Notes under the pieces: model-generated
What the model saw: only the letters and a program-made list of their open reading frames with translations
What the model was told of the DNA's origin: nothing
Databases searched by the model: none
Made by a program: the position numbers and the translations under genes
Source of the DNA: Patagioenas fasciata
Lineage: Eukaryota > Chordata > Aves > Columbiformes > Columbidae
Direction of reading: 5' to 3'
Assembly: GCF_037038585.1 (NCBI RefSeq)
Contig: NC_092523.1
Span: 48,873,501 to 48,937,500, forward strand
DNA length: 64,000 nucleotides
Shown: positions 13,236-24,100 of the stretch, piece after piece
How the letters are laid out: each line of letters opens with the position of its first letter
Position numbering within the stretch: position 1 is the stretch's first letter

Positions 13236-16058
13236 CTAGATGAGGTTACACAGGAATGTGTCCAGGCGGGTTTTGAATGTCTCCAGAGTAGGAGACTCCA
13301 CAACCCCCATGGGCAGCCTGTTCCAGTGTTCTGTTACCCTCACTGAGAAGAAGTTTCTTCTCATATTTAAGTGGAACCTCCTGTGTTCCAGTTTGTATCC
13401 ATTGCCCCTTGTCTTATCATTAGTTGTCACCAAGAACAGCCTGGCTCCATCCTCATGACACTCACCCTTTATATATTTATGAACATTAATGAGGTCACCC
13501 CTCAGTCTCCTCCAAGCTAGAGACCCAGCTCCCTCAGCCTTTGCTCATAAGGGAGATGCTCCACTCCCTTAAGCATCTTTGTGGCTCTGTGCTGGACTCT
13601 CTCCAGCAGTTCCCTGTCCTTCTCGAACTGAGAGGCCCAGAACTGGACACAATATTCCAGCTGTGGTCTCACCAGGGCAGAGTAGAGGGGGAGGAGAAGC
13701 TCTCTCGACCTACTAACCACCCTGGTCACAAGGGCACAGTGCTGGCTCATGGTCATTCTACTGTCCACCAGAATCCCCAGGTCCCTTTCCCCTACACTGC
13801 TCTCCAACAGGTCATTCCCCAACTTATACTGGAACCTGGGGTTGCTCCTGCACAGATCTAAGATTCTACACTTGCCCTTGCTATATTTCATTACATTTTT
13901 CCCCACCCAACTCTCCAGCCTGTCCAGGTCTCGCTGGATGGCAGCACAGTCTTCTGGTGTCTCAGCCACTCCTCCCAGCTTGGTGTCATCAGCAAACTTG
14001 CCGACAGTGCACTCTATTCCCTCATCCAAGTTGTTGATGAACATATTGTATAGTACTGGTGCCAGCATCGACCCTTGAGGCACTCCAACTAGATTCTGCC
14101 CCATTGACCATGACTCTCTGGTTTCTTTCCTTCAGCCAGTTCCCAGTCCACCTCACTACTCAATCATCCAGACCACACTTTCTCAGTTTAGCTGCGAGGA
14201 TGCTGTGTGAGACTGTCTCAAATGCTTTACTTAAATCAAGATAGACCACATTCACTGCTTTACCATCATCTACCCACCTGGTTATGTCCTCATAAAAGTC
14301 TATGAAGGTGGTCAGGCATGACTTCCCCTTGGTGAAGCCATGCTGACTGCCCCTAATGACCCTCTTATACTTCATATGCCTTGAGATGGCACCAAGGATA
14401 AGTTGTTCCATCACTTTCCCAGGGATGGAGGTGAGGTTGACCGGTCTACAGTTACTCAGGTCCTCCTTCCTGCCCTTTTCAAAGACTGGAGTGACATTTG
14501 CTTTCCTCCAGTCCTCAGGCACCTCTCTCGTTTCCCAAGACGTAGCAAAGATGATGGAGAAGTGGCCTAGTAGCGACTTCAGCCAGCTGCCTCAGCACCC
14601 ATGGGTGCATCCCATCTGGACCCATGAATTTATGGATGTCCAGATTGCTTAATTGGTCCCTAACCCAGTCCTCATCAACTAATGCAAACTCCTCCATTGT
14701 CCTGACTTCCTCTGAGGCCTCAGGGGTATGGGGCTCCTCATGACAGCCGCTGGTAGCATACACAGAGACCAAGAAGGCATTCAGTAACTTTGCCTTCTCT
14801 GTATCTTCTGTCACCAGGGCACCCATCTCACTCATCAGTGGACCTACACTGCCTCTACTCTTAGTTTTATCTACCATATATTCGAAGAAGCTCTTTCTGT
14901 TGTCCTTGACCCCTCTTGCTAGGTTTAACTCTAAGCAGGCCTTAGCTTTCCTAGTTGCCTCCCTACATCCTTTGACAACAGCCTTATATTCTTCCCAAGT
15001 GGCCAGCCCCACCTTCCATGATCTGTAGACTCTCCTCTTCCATTTGAGTTTGCCCAGCAGTTCCCTGTTTAACCACACAGGTTTCCTGGCTCCCTTCCTT
15101 GACTTCCTATATGTCGGGATGCTCTGATCTTGAGGTTGGTAGAAGCAGTTCCTGAATGCTAACCAAATACCTTGGGCCCCTTTACCTTCAAGTACCCTTG
15201 CCCAAGGCCAAAGTTGGCTCTATTGAAGTCCACGGTTGCGATTCTGCTTGCTATTCTGTTCCTGCCACACGAGATCCTGAACTCCACCTTTTCATGGTCA
15301 CTGCAACCAAGGCAGCCCTCAACCTTTACTGCTTCAGCCAGACCCTCCCTGTTAGTGAGGATGAGATCCAGCAGTGCTCCTCTCCTAGTTGGTTCATCCA
15401 CCATTTGCATCAGAAAGTTATAATCAATGCACTGGAGGAACCTCCTGGACTGTGGACTGCTGGCTGAGTAGTCCTTCCAGCAAACATCAGGGTTAGTTAA
15501 AATGCCCCACAGAAACCAGGGCCTGTGACTGTAAGGCTGCTCTCAGCTGCCTGTAGAAGGCCTCATCAACTTCCTCACCCTGATCTGGTGGCCTGTAATA
15601 GACATCCACAACAGTATCACCCCTGCCAGCCTGCCCCTTAATTCTCACCCATAGACTCTCAACTCACTCCTCATCCACCTCTGGACAGTACTCAATACAT
15701 TGTAGTTGCTCCGTCACGTAAAGAGCAACTCCACCACATTGTCTGGTTGGCCTGTCTTCCCTGAAAAGGACATAGCCATCCATGACCACATTCCAGTCAT
15801 GTGAGATGTCCCATCATGTCTCTGTAATTGCCACCAGATCAGAGTTTCCTGCCGAACACAGGTTTCTAACTCCTCCTGTTTATTCCATATGCTGCGTGCA
15901 CTGCTGTACAGGCATTTCAGAGAGCGAGCTGAGCACACCAATTTCACCCTAGGGGGGTGCGAGGCCTCCCAGTCTTCATCAATACTAGAGTGCTGCTCCA
16001 CTGGTGCAAGCCCAGCTACAACCCCATCCCCCTTTGAATCTAGTTTAAAACTCTCCAA
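13236..16058 (-). pseudogene. CR1 ORF2 remnant (endonuclease and reverse transcriptase)
   Basis: The remnant begins just before the ORF1 stop. The apurinic-type endonuclease is seen as SLKCLYSSARSIWNKQEELE (about 15.9 kb) and, in another frame, RRGALLDLILTNREGL and DHEKVEFRI (15.2-15.4 kb). A linker follows (KSFFEYMVDKTKSRGSVGPL, MGPDGMHPWVLRQLA). The RT has NCRPVNLTSIPGKVMEQLI, QHGFTKGKSCLTTF, VVYLDLSKAFETVSH with the first catalytic Asp, GVPQGSMLAPVLYNMFINN and FADDTKL, the YxDD box (about 13.98 kb). The C-terminus [20 protein letters not shown] ends near 13236. RT pieces occupy three frames (14515-15078, 14160-14522, 13517-14104), with a break between VNGAESS and GVPQG near 14.1 kb and a stop at 13514-13516. 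Inactive. Confidence 0.92.
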
Positions 16059-17148
16059 ATGAGCCCTGCTAATTCCTGTCCCAGCATTTTTTTTCCCCTG
16101 TGAGATAAACCTTTCCCATGTATCACTGTCTGGACTGGTGTCTTATAAAAACAGCCATTATCAAAGAATCCAAAGCCCTGTCTGTAGCACCAGTCTTGTA
16201 GCCAAGCATTTATGGACTGAATTCTTCTATTCCACCCCACTCCGTCACCCAAAAATGGAAGGAGAGAAAATAACTTGCACCCCAGACTCTTTCACCAACT
16301 GTCCCAAGGCCTTGAAATCTTTCTTCATTTCCCCTCAGACTGTGGGATGCAGCTTCCTCCCCATCTGTCTGGAAGATCAGCAGTGGGTAGTAGTCCATTG
16401 GGTGCACCAGGTTGGGGAGCGTCCTGGTGATATCCCTGATCCGGGCTCCAGGTAGACTACATACTTCCCTATGATGAGGGTCAAACTGCATTTGGGCCCT
16501 CTGTCCCTCTCAGAAGGGAATCACCTACTACAATTATCCTTCTTTCTTATCGGAGGCAGTCTCGAGGCATGGTGTCAACTGCCTCTTCATATGTGACCTT
16601 GTAGATGGGCCTTGCACCACATCCTCACCTACCTCTCCTTCAAGATCCAGGGCCTCAAACCTATTACAGAGGGGCACTTGGGGAAGCAAAGCAGGTAGTG
16701 AGGGGGGCTGCCCGTGACACCAAACTGGAACTTGCTTCCAACCCTTCTCATCTTTTTGGTCCCCTACCTCTGCCTGACAGTGACAGGGCAGGGGCTGTCT
16801 TGGGTCTCCCCTCTCTGCCTGACAAGGCAGGGTGTCCATCACCTTTTGGGGGGTATCTCCCTGCAGCCTTTCTGACTCCAGGGAGTTATTCAACCAGTCA
16901 ATCTCTTTCTCACACTTTCTGATGGTCCTCAGTCTCTTGACTTCATCCTTCAGTTCCACCACCACGCTAAGCAGATCTTCCACCTGCTCACACCTCACAC
17001 AGGTGGAATGCTGGTCTCCCTTCCCTGGCAGCAGCAGGCTCTGGCACTCCCTGCAGACAGAGATCTGAACAGCCACGGTTCAGAGCATGTGCTCCATCTG
17101 GGTCGCCACGGTCTTTTTGGGGCAAGCTCTCTGTCTGGAGAACACCAT
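16040..17148 (-). pseudogene. CR1 ORF1 remnant (zinc-finger-like and GDSL/SGNH-like protein)
   Basis: An ATG at 17148 starts MVFSRQRACPKK; codon 23 is TGA (17080-17082), probably from a CpG mutation. After it come CRECQSLLLP and HSTCVRCEQVEDLL, a CxxC...CxxC zinc-finger-like module, then a charged, probably coiled-coil stretch (VVELKDEVKRLR, KCEKEIDWLNN). A frameshift follows; in the new frame IIVVGDSLLRGTEGP (GDSLL at 16511-16525) is the block I motif of SGNH/GDSL esterases. Further on are REVCSLPGARIRDITRTLPN, MDYYPLL, WLQDWCYRQGFGFFDNG, LSHRGKKMLGQELAGLI and the stop TAG at 16042-16040. In CR1 the ORF1 protein binds RNA, and the esterase-like domain is known from family members. At least two frame changes plus the early stop make it non-functional. 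Confidence 0.9.
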
Positions 17149-17941
17149 GGTAAACAGCAGTCTGGGACACTGGCAGTAGTTGAGATGGTCTAACAAGCAA
17201 GGAGTGACAATCTCTGCACCCTGCTGCACGAGTTACCACACCCACTGCTGCAGCACAGTGTGGGTGCTACTCACTAGCTTCACACACGGGTCATATCTCC
17301 TAGCGCCTGGTGGGGAGCAACTCAGTAATATTCAAAAGAGAAATTTATTTAAAAAGACCAATACAAATCTGACATTTGCTGTAAGGAACCCCCTGTCTCT
17401 TTTTCCTGATACCACATATCTTTCAAGACTGATGACTGAACTGAAGTCCCTACCTGCCTCCCATGTCTTAGATCTCAGATTCCAGCTAGTGGGTGGTATT
17501 ACAGACAAGACTGGGGTGTAGATGTTAACGGTGCACTGCATCACAGTAGTGCGTAGGAGTCCTTTTCCCCCAGGTATCCTTTTTGAAAGCCCTCTGAAGA
17601 GAAGCACCCATATTGTCAGATGGCAAAGGAAGAAACCTGTATGAGCACAGGTCTCCTTTTACTTACACAGTCTGAAGGCCTGTCATTGTTATATTCCTGC
17701 TCTGCTGTCGACACAGAATAGAAAACTGACCAACTGTTTAGCAAAACAGCAAGAGGAGATGGGAGAGAAACTCAACTCCATTCAGCTCAAACAACAGCTT
17801 TAGCACTAATTAATCACAAAGCCCCACTTCTTGCCTCTGTTTGATTACCCTGACAAATTAGAGTTCTGAACTACATTTCTGGCCATCTGTTCTGTTACAC
17901 TCTCCATCAACATATGGGGAAAAGTGAAAACCCGTACTTAC

Positions 17942-18122
17942 TGAAAGCAGTTTGGTCCAAACACAGTGGCAAGATTGCAAAGGTTCATCCTGTTCTCCAC
18001 ATGATGTTCAGCAACCTTTATCAGGAACTGGCACAGATACTTCAGCAGGCAGTAATGAGCATCAGGCAGTTCTTTAAGGAGTTCTTTCAAGTTACTTTCC
18101 TTCTGCATGTCATTTCTAGTGT
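17942..18122 (-). CDS. FAM13A: FAM13A coding exon 4 (residues 143-202), RhoGAP domain
   Basis: This 181-nt exon follows an acceptor ending TTTCTTAG and ends CTTTCA before the donor GTAAGT. It completes codon 143 (Asp) and leaves two bases of codon 203. The peptide runs DTRNDMQKESNLKELLKELP, then HYCLLKYLCQFLIKVA, then NLCNLATVFGPNCF. The NLATVFGPN stretch is the RhoGAP signature, with the conserved asparagine at residue 192. This exon and exon 3 are separated by a 9.4-kb intron. Phase runs 1 to 2, agreeing with both neighbours. Confidence 0.96.
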
Positions 18123-21100
18123 CTAAGAAAAACAAGAGAAGAAAAAACATACCTATATGGTTTTCTACATTGCTGTCAATTTACTTATTATGGGTGAGAG
18201 CAAGCAGCGGGATCTATAATTTAGTCTTATTTCTGTTCAGAGACACAGAATCCTCCAAACCCCTCAAAATTGTCTTCATCTTTCCCCTGAGGTTCACCTT
18301 CACCAACACCGGCACTGTTTCATGTTCACCTTTGTGTTGTAACTGTTCTCCTGAGCAGAATCAGCAGTACTTATAGCTAACAGCATTGAAGCATGTTTAT
18401 TCCCACCAAGTAGAGAGCTGGGTCTGCTTTAACTCCAGCTTTACTCAATCTCCTGCTTCTTCTGAATGTTTTCTCTGCTTCCTAAACCCCATATCATACT
18501 CTGTTTTAGTTGCCCCTCCCATTAAAACCTTCAAAAAGAACAAAAAGAAGGCAGCAAGAACAGTAAAACAAGCAGGCTCCTGAAATGCAGGTGATGTTAG
18601 AATACAGTACTTTCTATGAGTACATTTTATGAAAAGCTCAATTTTGAATCTTCTGTCAGAGTGACAAGTCAGTACTAAGTCTTAGGTGAGGCATACTGCT
18701 TATGGAAAAAAGGCTATTCAGGGCAGTATCGCACACCATAATGAGCCAAAACTTGAGCTAATGTTAGAGAGTAGCCTTGTTATACTGTATAATCTTCTAG
18801 AACTTAACTATGGATAAAAGTTTCACATACTGAACTGAGTAATATCAAAGTATGACTAAGGTAAATTTTCTTTCATGCAGGCTTTTGTTGGTTTGCGTTT
18901 CTTTTTGTTTGTTTTTGTTTTTAATTTTAAGCAAAAGTTGCATGAACTTCACAGGTGTTGAGTTTATACAGATCCAGGCAGTGAACACAAGCTTGGCCTT
19001 ACAGCTTCTACTTAATTGTGTTCCGTTTCTGGAACTGAACTCCAAACCTTCAAAATTCTTTGCTCCCCTCCTCCACCCCCAAAACACTTTTCAAAAAGTA
19101 ATTTGTATCCACCAAAATCTTGGGTTTACACGTTAATAAAAGCAAAGTTTTGAAAACAATTTAGTGTTTCCTTCCCTTTATGGCGAAACAGGATGCCTTA
19201 ATGCTTGGAATTATTCATTTCTATTCTCCACCAAAATGAAATTTCACTGAAACTCTCACATATGCAGAGTTCTTGGTGTTTTGTGCAACAGCATTTTCAG
19301 ACAGAGTACCTCAGCCCTGAAGGTCTTCCTCACGGATCTAATTACAATCAGTGTCCATTAACATGAAGGAAGCTGTGCATTTCTAGTACTTTTTTCATCA
19401 GTCTTATAGGTTGATGGTGTTAATGTTGTGAGATTGTTGTTGGGTAATTGCTTTTTTCCTAGAGATGTACATCAAGGTTTAAAAACAGTTCAAGTAGTTG
19501 GAGGAATGTCTTTATTCTACACAGAAGAGTGAGCTTGCACTAAATGCGAACCCTCTGTGTTCTCTGTAACAGATTGCCTTGTCCCAAAGTAGCGGTTGGC
19601 TTACCACGGGAATACAGACATCCTCCCCATGTATAGGGTAACAAGGGTTTTTTCATTCAGAGGACATTATGGTCCTTAGCAAGGAGATTCACCCAGCGTT
19701 CAATCAAAACCAAACTTTGCTCAGACTGCAAGATTCATATTTAGTCAAGAACATGTAATAAGACAGGCTGCATCTGAAATGGTTCCGCAACTACTTGCTG
19801 CCTCTGCTTTGTGTCCCGCTGCCGGCACACGGTGGAGAAGATGGGCAGGAAAATATCCATGTCTTGTGTTGCAGAACAAAGAACACTTTACATTTCCCCA
19901 ACATTTTTGTGAGGGAGGGAAAAGAGAGGGAGGAAAAATGAAAAGTTTTGGACACAGTGTAAGGTATGTATAGAATGCTTCAGAATTTTCATCTTTGTTC
20001 TTACATTTCTCAGAAATATTCCAGGGCTGGATTGCACAGTATCCCAGGGGTAGAGCGCTTTGAAAAGTGGCTAGTTATGTAAATTATCAGTCTGTACAAA
20101 AATATCTGAAAGTGACTCCTGAGAACAGAACCATAATGTCACAATATGATTTCTATTTTACAATCAGACATTTCTGTGGCTAATAAACAGGATTTATCCC
20201 ACATACACACTAAACTAATTTGCTTGCCAAACTATATGTACTTGCAACTTCATACAGTTGAACTTGTGGGATTTCATCTGCTTCCAAGCTTAGGTTTCCT
20301 GCCTCACATGACAGGCACGATACACTGCATGACAAGAGAAGTCTCTTAGTTTTATGCTCATGGAGAATTCAGTTTTATGTATCTGTTTGGGTACCACAGA
20401 CTTAATACGAATTCTTCCATGACAGCAGGGCAAAGTTTAAAGTGCCAGTCAAATTACAAGACCAAACATTTCAATCATTTCATCAATTATAACCTTTTCT
20501 TCTACAGCTTAGAAATTAGTTCCTTCAGAAAAGCCAAATATCAAATATGCATGAAGCAAATGAGCAAAAACCTTATTTGCCTACTTATTTCAAGTATTTA
20601 ATTCAACATTTTTTTAGAGCTATATAGAATAAGAACTACCATGCCTTCACTACTATGAATCAGCTTGCTAACAGCAAGAAATCTTTTTTTTTTTTTCATT
20701 TCTGCAGCAAAACTTCAGGATGCTTCTGAGGGCTAGATAAAATGGAATAACAATAAGGAATTTAATTGGGTTTGTATTTGCACTGATCAAAGTGGACTGG
20801 ACAGTCTCTGACTGGATTACTAATTATCTTTTCATAAAGCTTAAAGAAAAAACACAACTAATAACTAATTTTCACATAGGCAGAACATTAAAATTCACTT
20901 CCTCACATACTTCTCTTTAGATAACAAAAGAACTAGCACACAGTGTTTTCTACTATAAATTGCCTGCAGTTTTGATAAGGAAAGCCAAAGCCATCTCTCA
21001 GAAAAACACCATCACCCCACCACCTAACAAGGGATTGCCCTTGAGAACTAATTGCCTTTCTGAGTCTCCCACTGGGGCTTTGGATTGAAAGGTACTTTTC

Positions 21101-24100
21101 CATTTACCGAAGGATTTTCCTTCCCTTCCAAACTAGAAAGATGTTAATAACTGCCACAAACCACTGTGAACACAGGTTTGCAGTCTGAGAACAAAGAAAG
21201 CTATTGGCCTCGTGGTATTAGTTCCATTTGTTGGGTAGGACGTCCCTGTTCATTAACTGTGACATATTATGTGGTGCAGATCAACATTAGAGATGCTTAT
21301 TGCTGGGCACGACCAAATCTTTGTTCATTTGTGTACTTCCAAGAACAGAGACAGATATCAGATCATAAGATCTTGAGAAATTAACCCTAATTGAAGGACA
21401 CAGAGACACTGAACAACATGAGGCAGCAAACCCCATTTACTGAGCCAGGAAATTCCTCGTCCTTGTGAAATGGGAGAAACAAAATATGGCTCTCCTCTCT
21501 CGCCTCCTTTTCCAGTGAAAAAACAAGGGAAGGAACTTAAGCCCTTCTCCCAGTATGATCCAAAAATCGAAACTAATTTGCTAATTCTCCTGCTGCTGAC
21601 ATTTACTTAATAGATTTTAGCTTTATTTTTTAAAATTACTATTACAATTTATGGTGAATTTGGAGAGTGATATGCATGCACAGTATTCCATGCACTTTGT
21701 ATATTTTTCAGGACAAGTGCACCTCTGGTATCCATGATAATATTACTTCAAATAAAACAGCTTCTCAACTTATTAGAGAGCAAAAATAATCTTGACTCAT
21801 GACAACCAATTACTTGGAGCATTCCTTCTCATTGTGTCCACCTGCTAGACAATTTTTCAATTTGCTTCAAAGTCAATAACTAAGGTTTACTCAGCTGATG
21901 CTGACCATCAGAGAAACACTGGAGCACCAGGGCTGTTTATGTGACCATGTAGACAAGCATCAAGTGTACTACGGCCCTAAGCTTATAGAATCACAGAATC
22001 ATTTTGGTTGGAAGAGGCCCTCAAGTCCAACCATAACTTAAGTCTAGCACTAAACCATGTCCCTAAGAGCTTCCTCTATGCACCTTTTAAACTCCTTCAG
22101 GGATGGTGACTCCACCACTTCCCTGGGCAGCCTGTTTCAGTGCCTGACTACCCTTTCTGTGAAGAAACACTTCCTAATATCCAATCTAAACCTCCCTTGG
22201 TGTGATTCGGTGCCATTTATGTACATGCCTAATGTTGTGCAGTACAAGCTGTCCTGCAGAAGTCAAGACTACCAAGTGCAGTCTGTCTTATCCAGGCAGA
22301 TTAAACAGGGTAGTATGAAGCTAAGCACATGCTTCAGACTCTGTAGCATTTTGAGATGAGACAAATGAGCTTGTCAATAATGGAAACAGCAGTGACAGAT
22401 TTTTAAAGGCAATTCAGGGACTTCTATTCAAGGCATATTTCCAGATATGTCCAGCTATGAACACACTCCTGATTTTCCAGCACAGCACATGAAACTCTTT
22501 TGAAAATTTTGCCCAATACCACCGAGAAAAGGAGAAAGGAATAAAAGATGAATGAAGGCTACAGGGAAGGTGCTCTCAAGGCAGAGTCAAAGGCATTCAC
22601 TTTTTTATTTTGGGAGCCTGCCAGAAGCCATGTGAAACAGATGGCATCCCAGCAGAGGCCTGCAAGAGAAACCTAGCTGGAGGAGCAGCCAGGAAGAGCT
22701 TGAAACCAGGCATGAGATAGTTGTTTCTGAGCTGAGGAAGGGAACAAAACCAGCAGCATCAGGTCACGTCTAAGCTTAACAGTCAATGGACACAGAACAC
22801 AGAGTGACACTAGCGGAGAGCCAAGGAAGCCAGCAAGGGCAGTGTGGCACCTCAGAACTGAGCTAGAGACTCGCTACTGAGGGACAAGTCAAGCAGGCAA
22901 CTGGAAAGGACAGGCAGTCTCCCAAAAAATGTTAAATAACTAGAAACAGGAGCCTCAACAGTGTAGGAGGCACAGATGCATTTGCAAGGGTGTTTTGAGT
23001 CTTATTTAATTTCAGTATACACCCACAGATCACAGCAAGAAGGACATATTTTCCAGTGGTTCATCCTATTTATGAACATACTGAGTTTCTTTGACGTGCT
23101 ACAGACACGATCTAATTCCTCAATCCCTCCCACTTCGTGCCACTCCTTCCCCCTGCAAAGCATGCTGCCTAAACATCAACTAAAGGTATGGATGCCTGCT
23201 GACAGGTGTAATTCCTTTACTCATGTCACAAACAGTCTGACCCAAACCAACTCCAGCCTGGAAGCACTGAAAGCATATCAGCACGGTGTCATGCCCTAGG
23301 TAATCATCTCTGCTGTGAGGTGAGGAAGAGAGTCTAAAGCTCAGTGCCACGCTACCACGTCTGCATATCTTCCAGCTGCCTTGCATACTAAAAGCATGGA
23401 AAGCAGATAGAAAAGCTTGCATCTGTCTGTGGCTATCAATGTGCCCTAGGAAGTCAATCTCCAGTACACAGGCAGCAGGCTGTACGCTGCAGTTCCACTG
23501 TGCTCACTGGGCTGTTGGAAGAATCAAAGCATTTCCCCTCATTGTAAGAAGGTTCCCATTACAATCCAACTTGACACCCCTCACTCTGCATCATTATGGC
23601 ACTTTTGCAGTACTGTATTTATGCTTCACCCCAACATACTGGGAGCAGAGCACTCTCACTTCTTTTGCAGCTCTGCTTAGTGTCATCATCTACATAAGAA
23701 ATCCAGTTCCAAGAGTTTTTACTGCATAACAAACACCTTCTGCATGTGGAAAACTTAAGTTATTTCTCTAGTTTTGACTAGTCCCGATAACAGCAAAATG
23801 ATAATAAAAGCCAAAGGAAAAGGCTAAAATCATGTCACAAGAGTCAAGAGAACCACAGACATCTAGTGAATATTACTTGCTGCAGTTACTGTGGTTAAAG
23901 GGCCAGCTCTCATCTATTCATTTTCACACTCCTTTTTTCATTTTCACAGTCACTGTGCAGGTTGAAATTTGACCTCTAAAATCCTCCAACACAAACTATA
24001 TTTTTGGCTTTGCTTGTTCATGTAACTCAAACAGCTGCTGGCTACCAAGCATTCCTGCAAACGACCTGTTGATCCAGAAGAGATCTGCTGCTTCTTTTCT

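Larger units (their letters stand above)
13171..17320 (-). mobile_element. Near full-length CR1 LINE (non-LTR retrotransposon)
   Basis: The 3' end is at 13171 (plus-strand TCACAGAATCACAGAAT). Reading leftward on the minus strand from about 17.3 kb, the order is: 5' leader, ORF1, ORF2, short 3' tail. Both ORFs are recognisable across nearly their full length but contain stops and frameshifts, so the copy is dead. At about 4.1 kb it is far longer than the usual truncated CR1. The 5' limit is uncertain: ORF1 starts at 17148, GC-rich leader-like sequence runs to about 17320, and CR1 usually leaves no clear target duplication to mark the edge. It is inserted in FAM13A intron 4, sense orientation. 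Confidence 0.93.
5725..17941 (-). other. FAM13A intron 4
   Basis: A 12.2-kb intron beginning GTAAGT and ending TTGTAG. It holds a near full-length CR1 (13171 to about 17320) and a short CR1 tail (about 6113-6345), both in the gene's orientation. The stretch 6350-13170 has no recognised element. At 17320-17620 an unassigned, possibly repeat-derived stretch flanks the large CR1. Confidence 0.85.

Noticed and set aside
13541..14652. Plus-strand frames across the large CR1 (98-109 codons)
   Set aside because: They are antisense shadows of the LINE reverse transcriptase, which is read on the minus strand.
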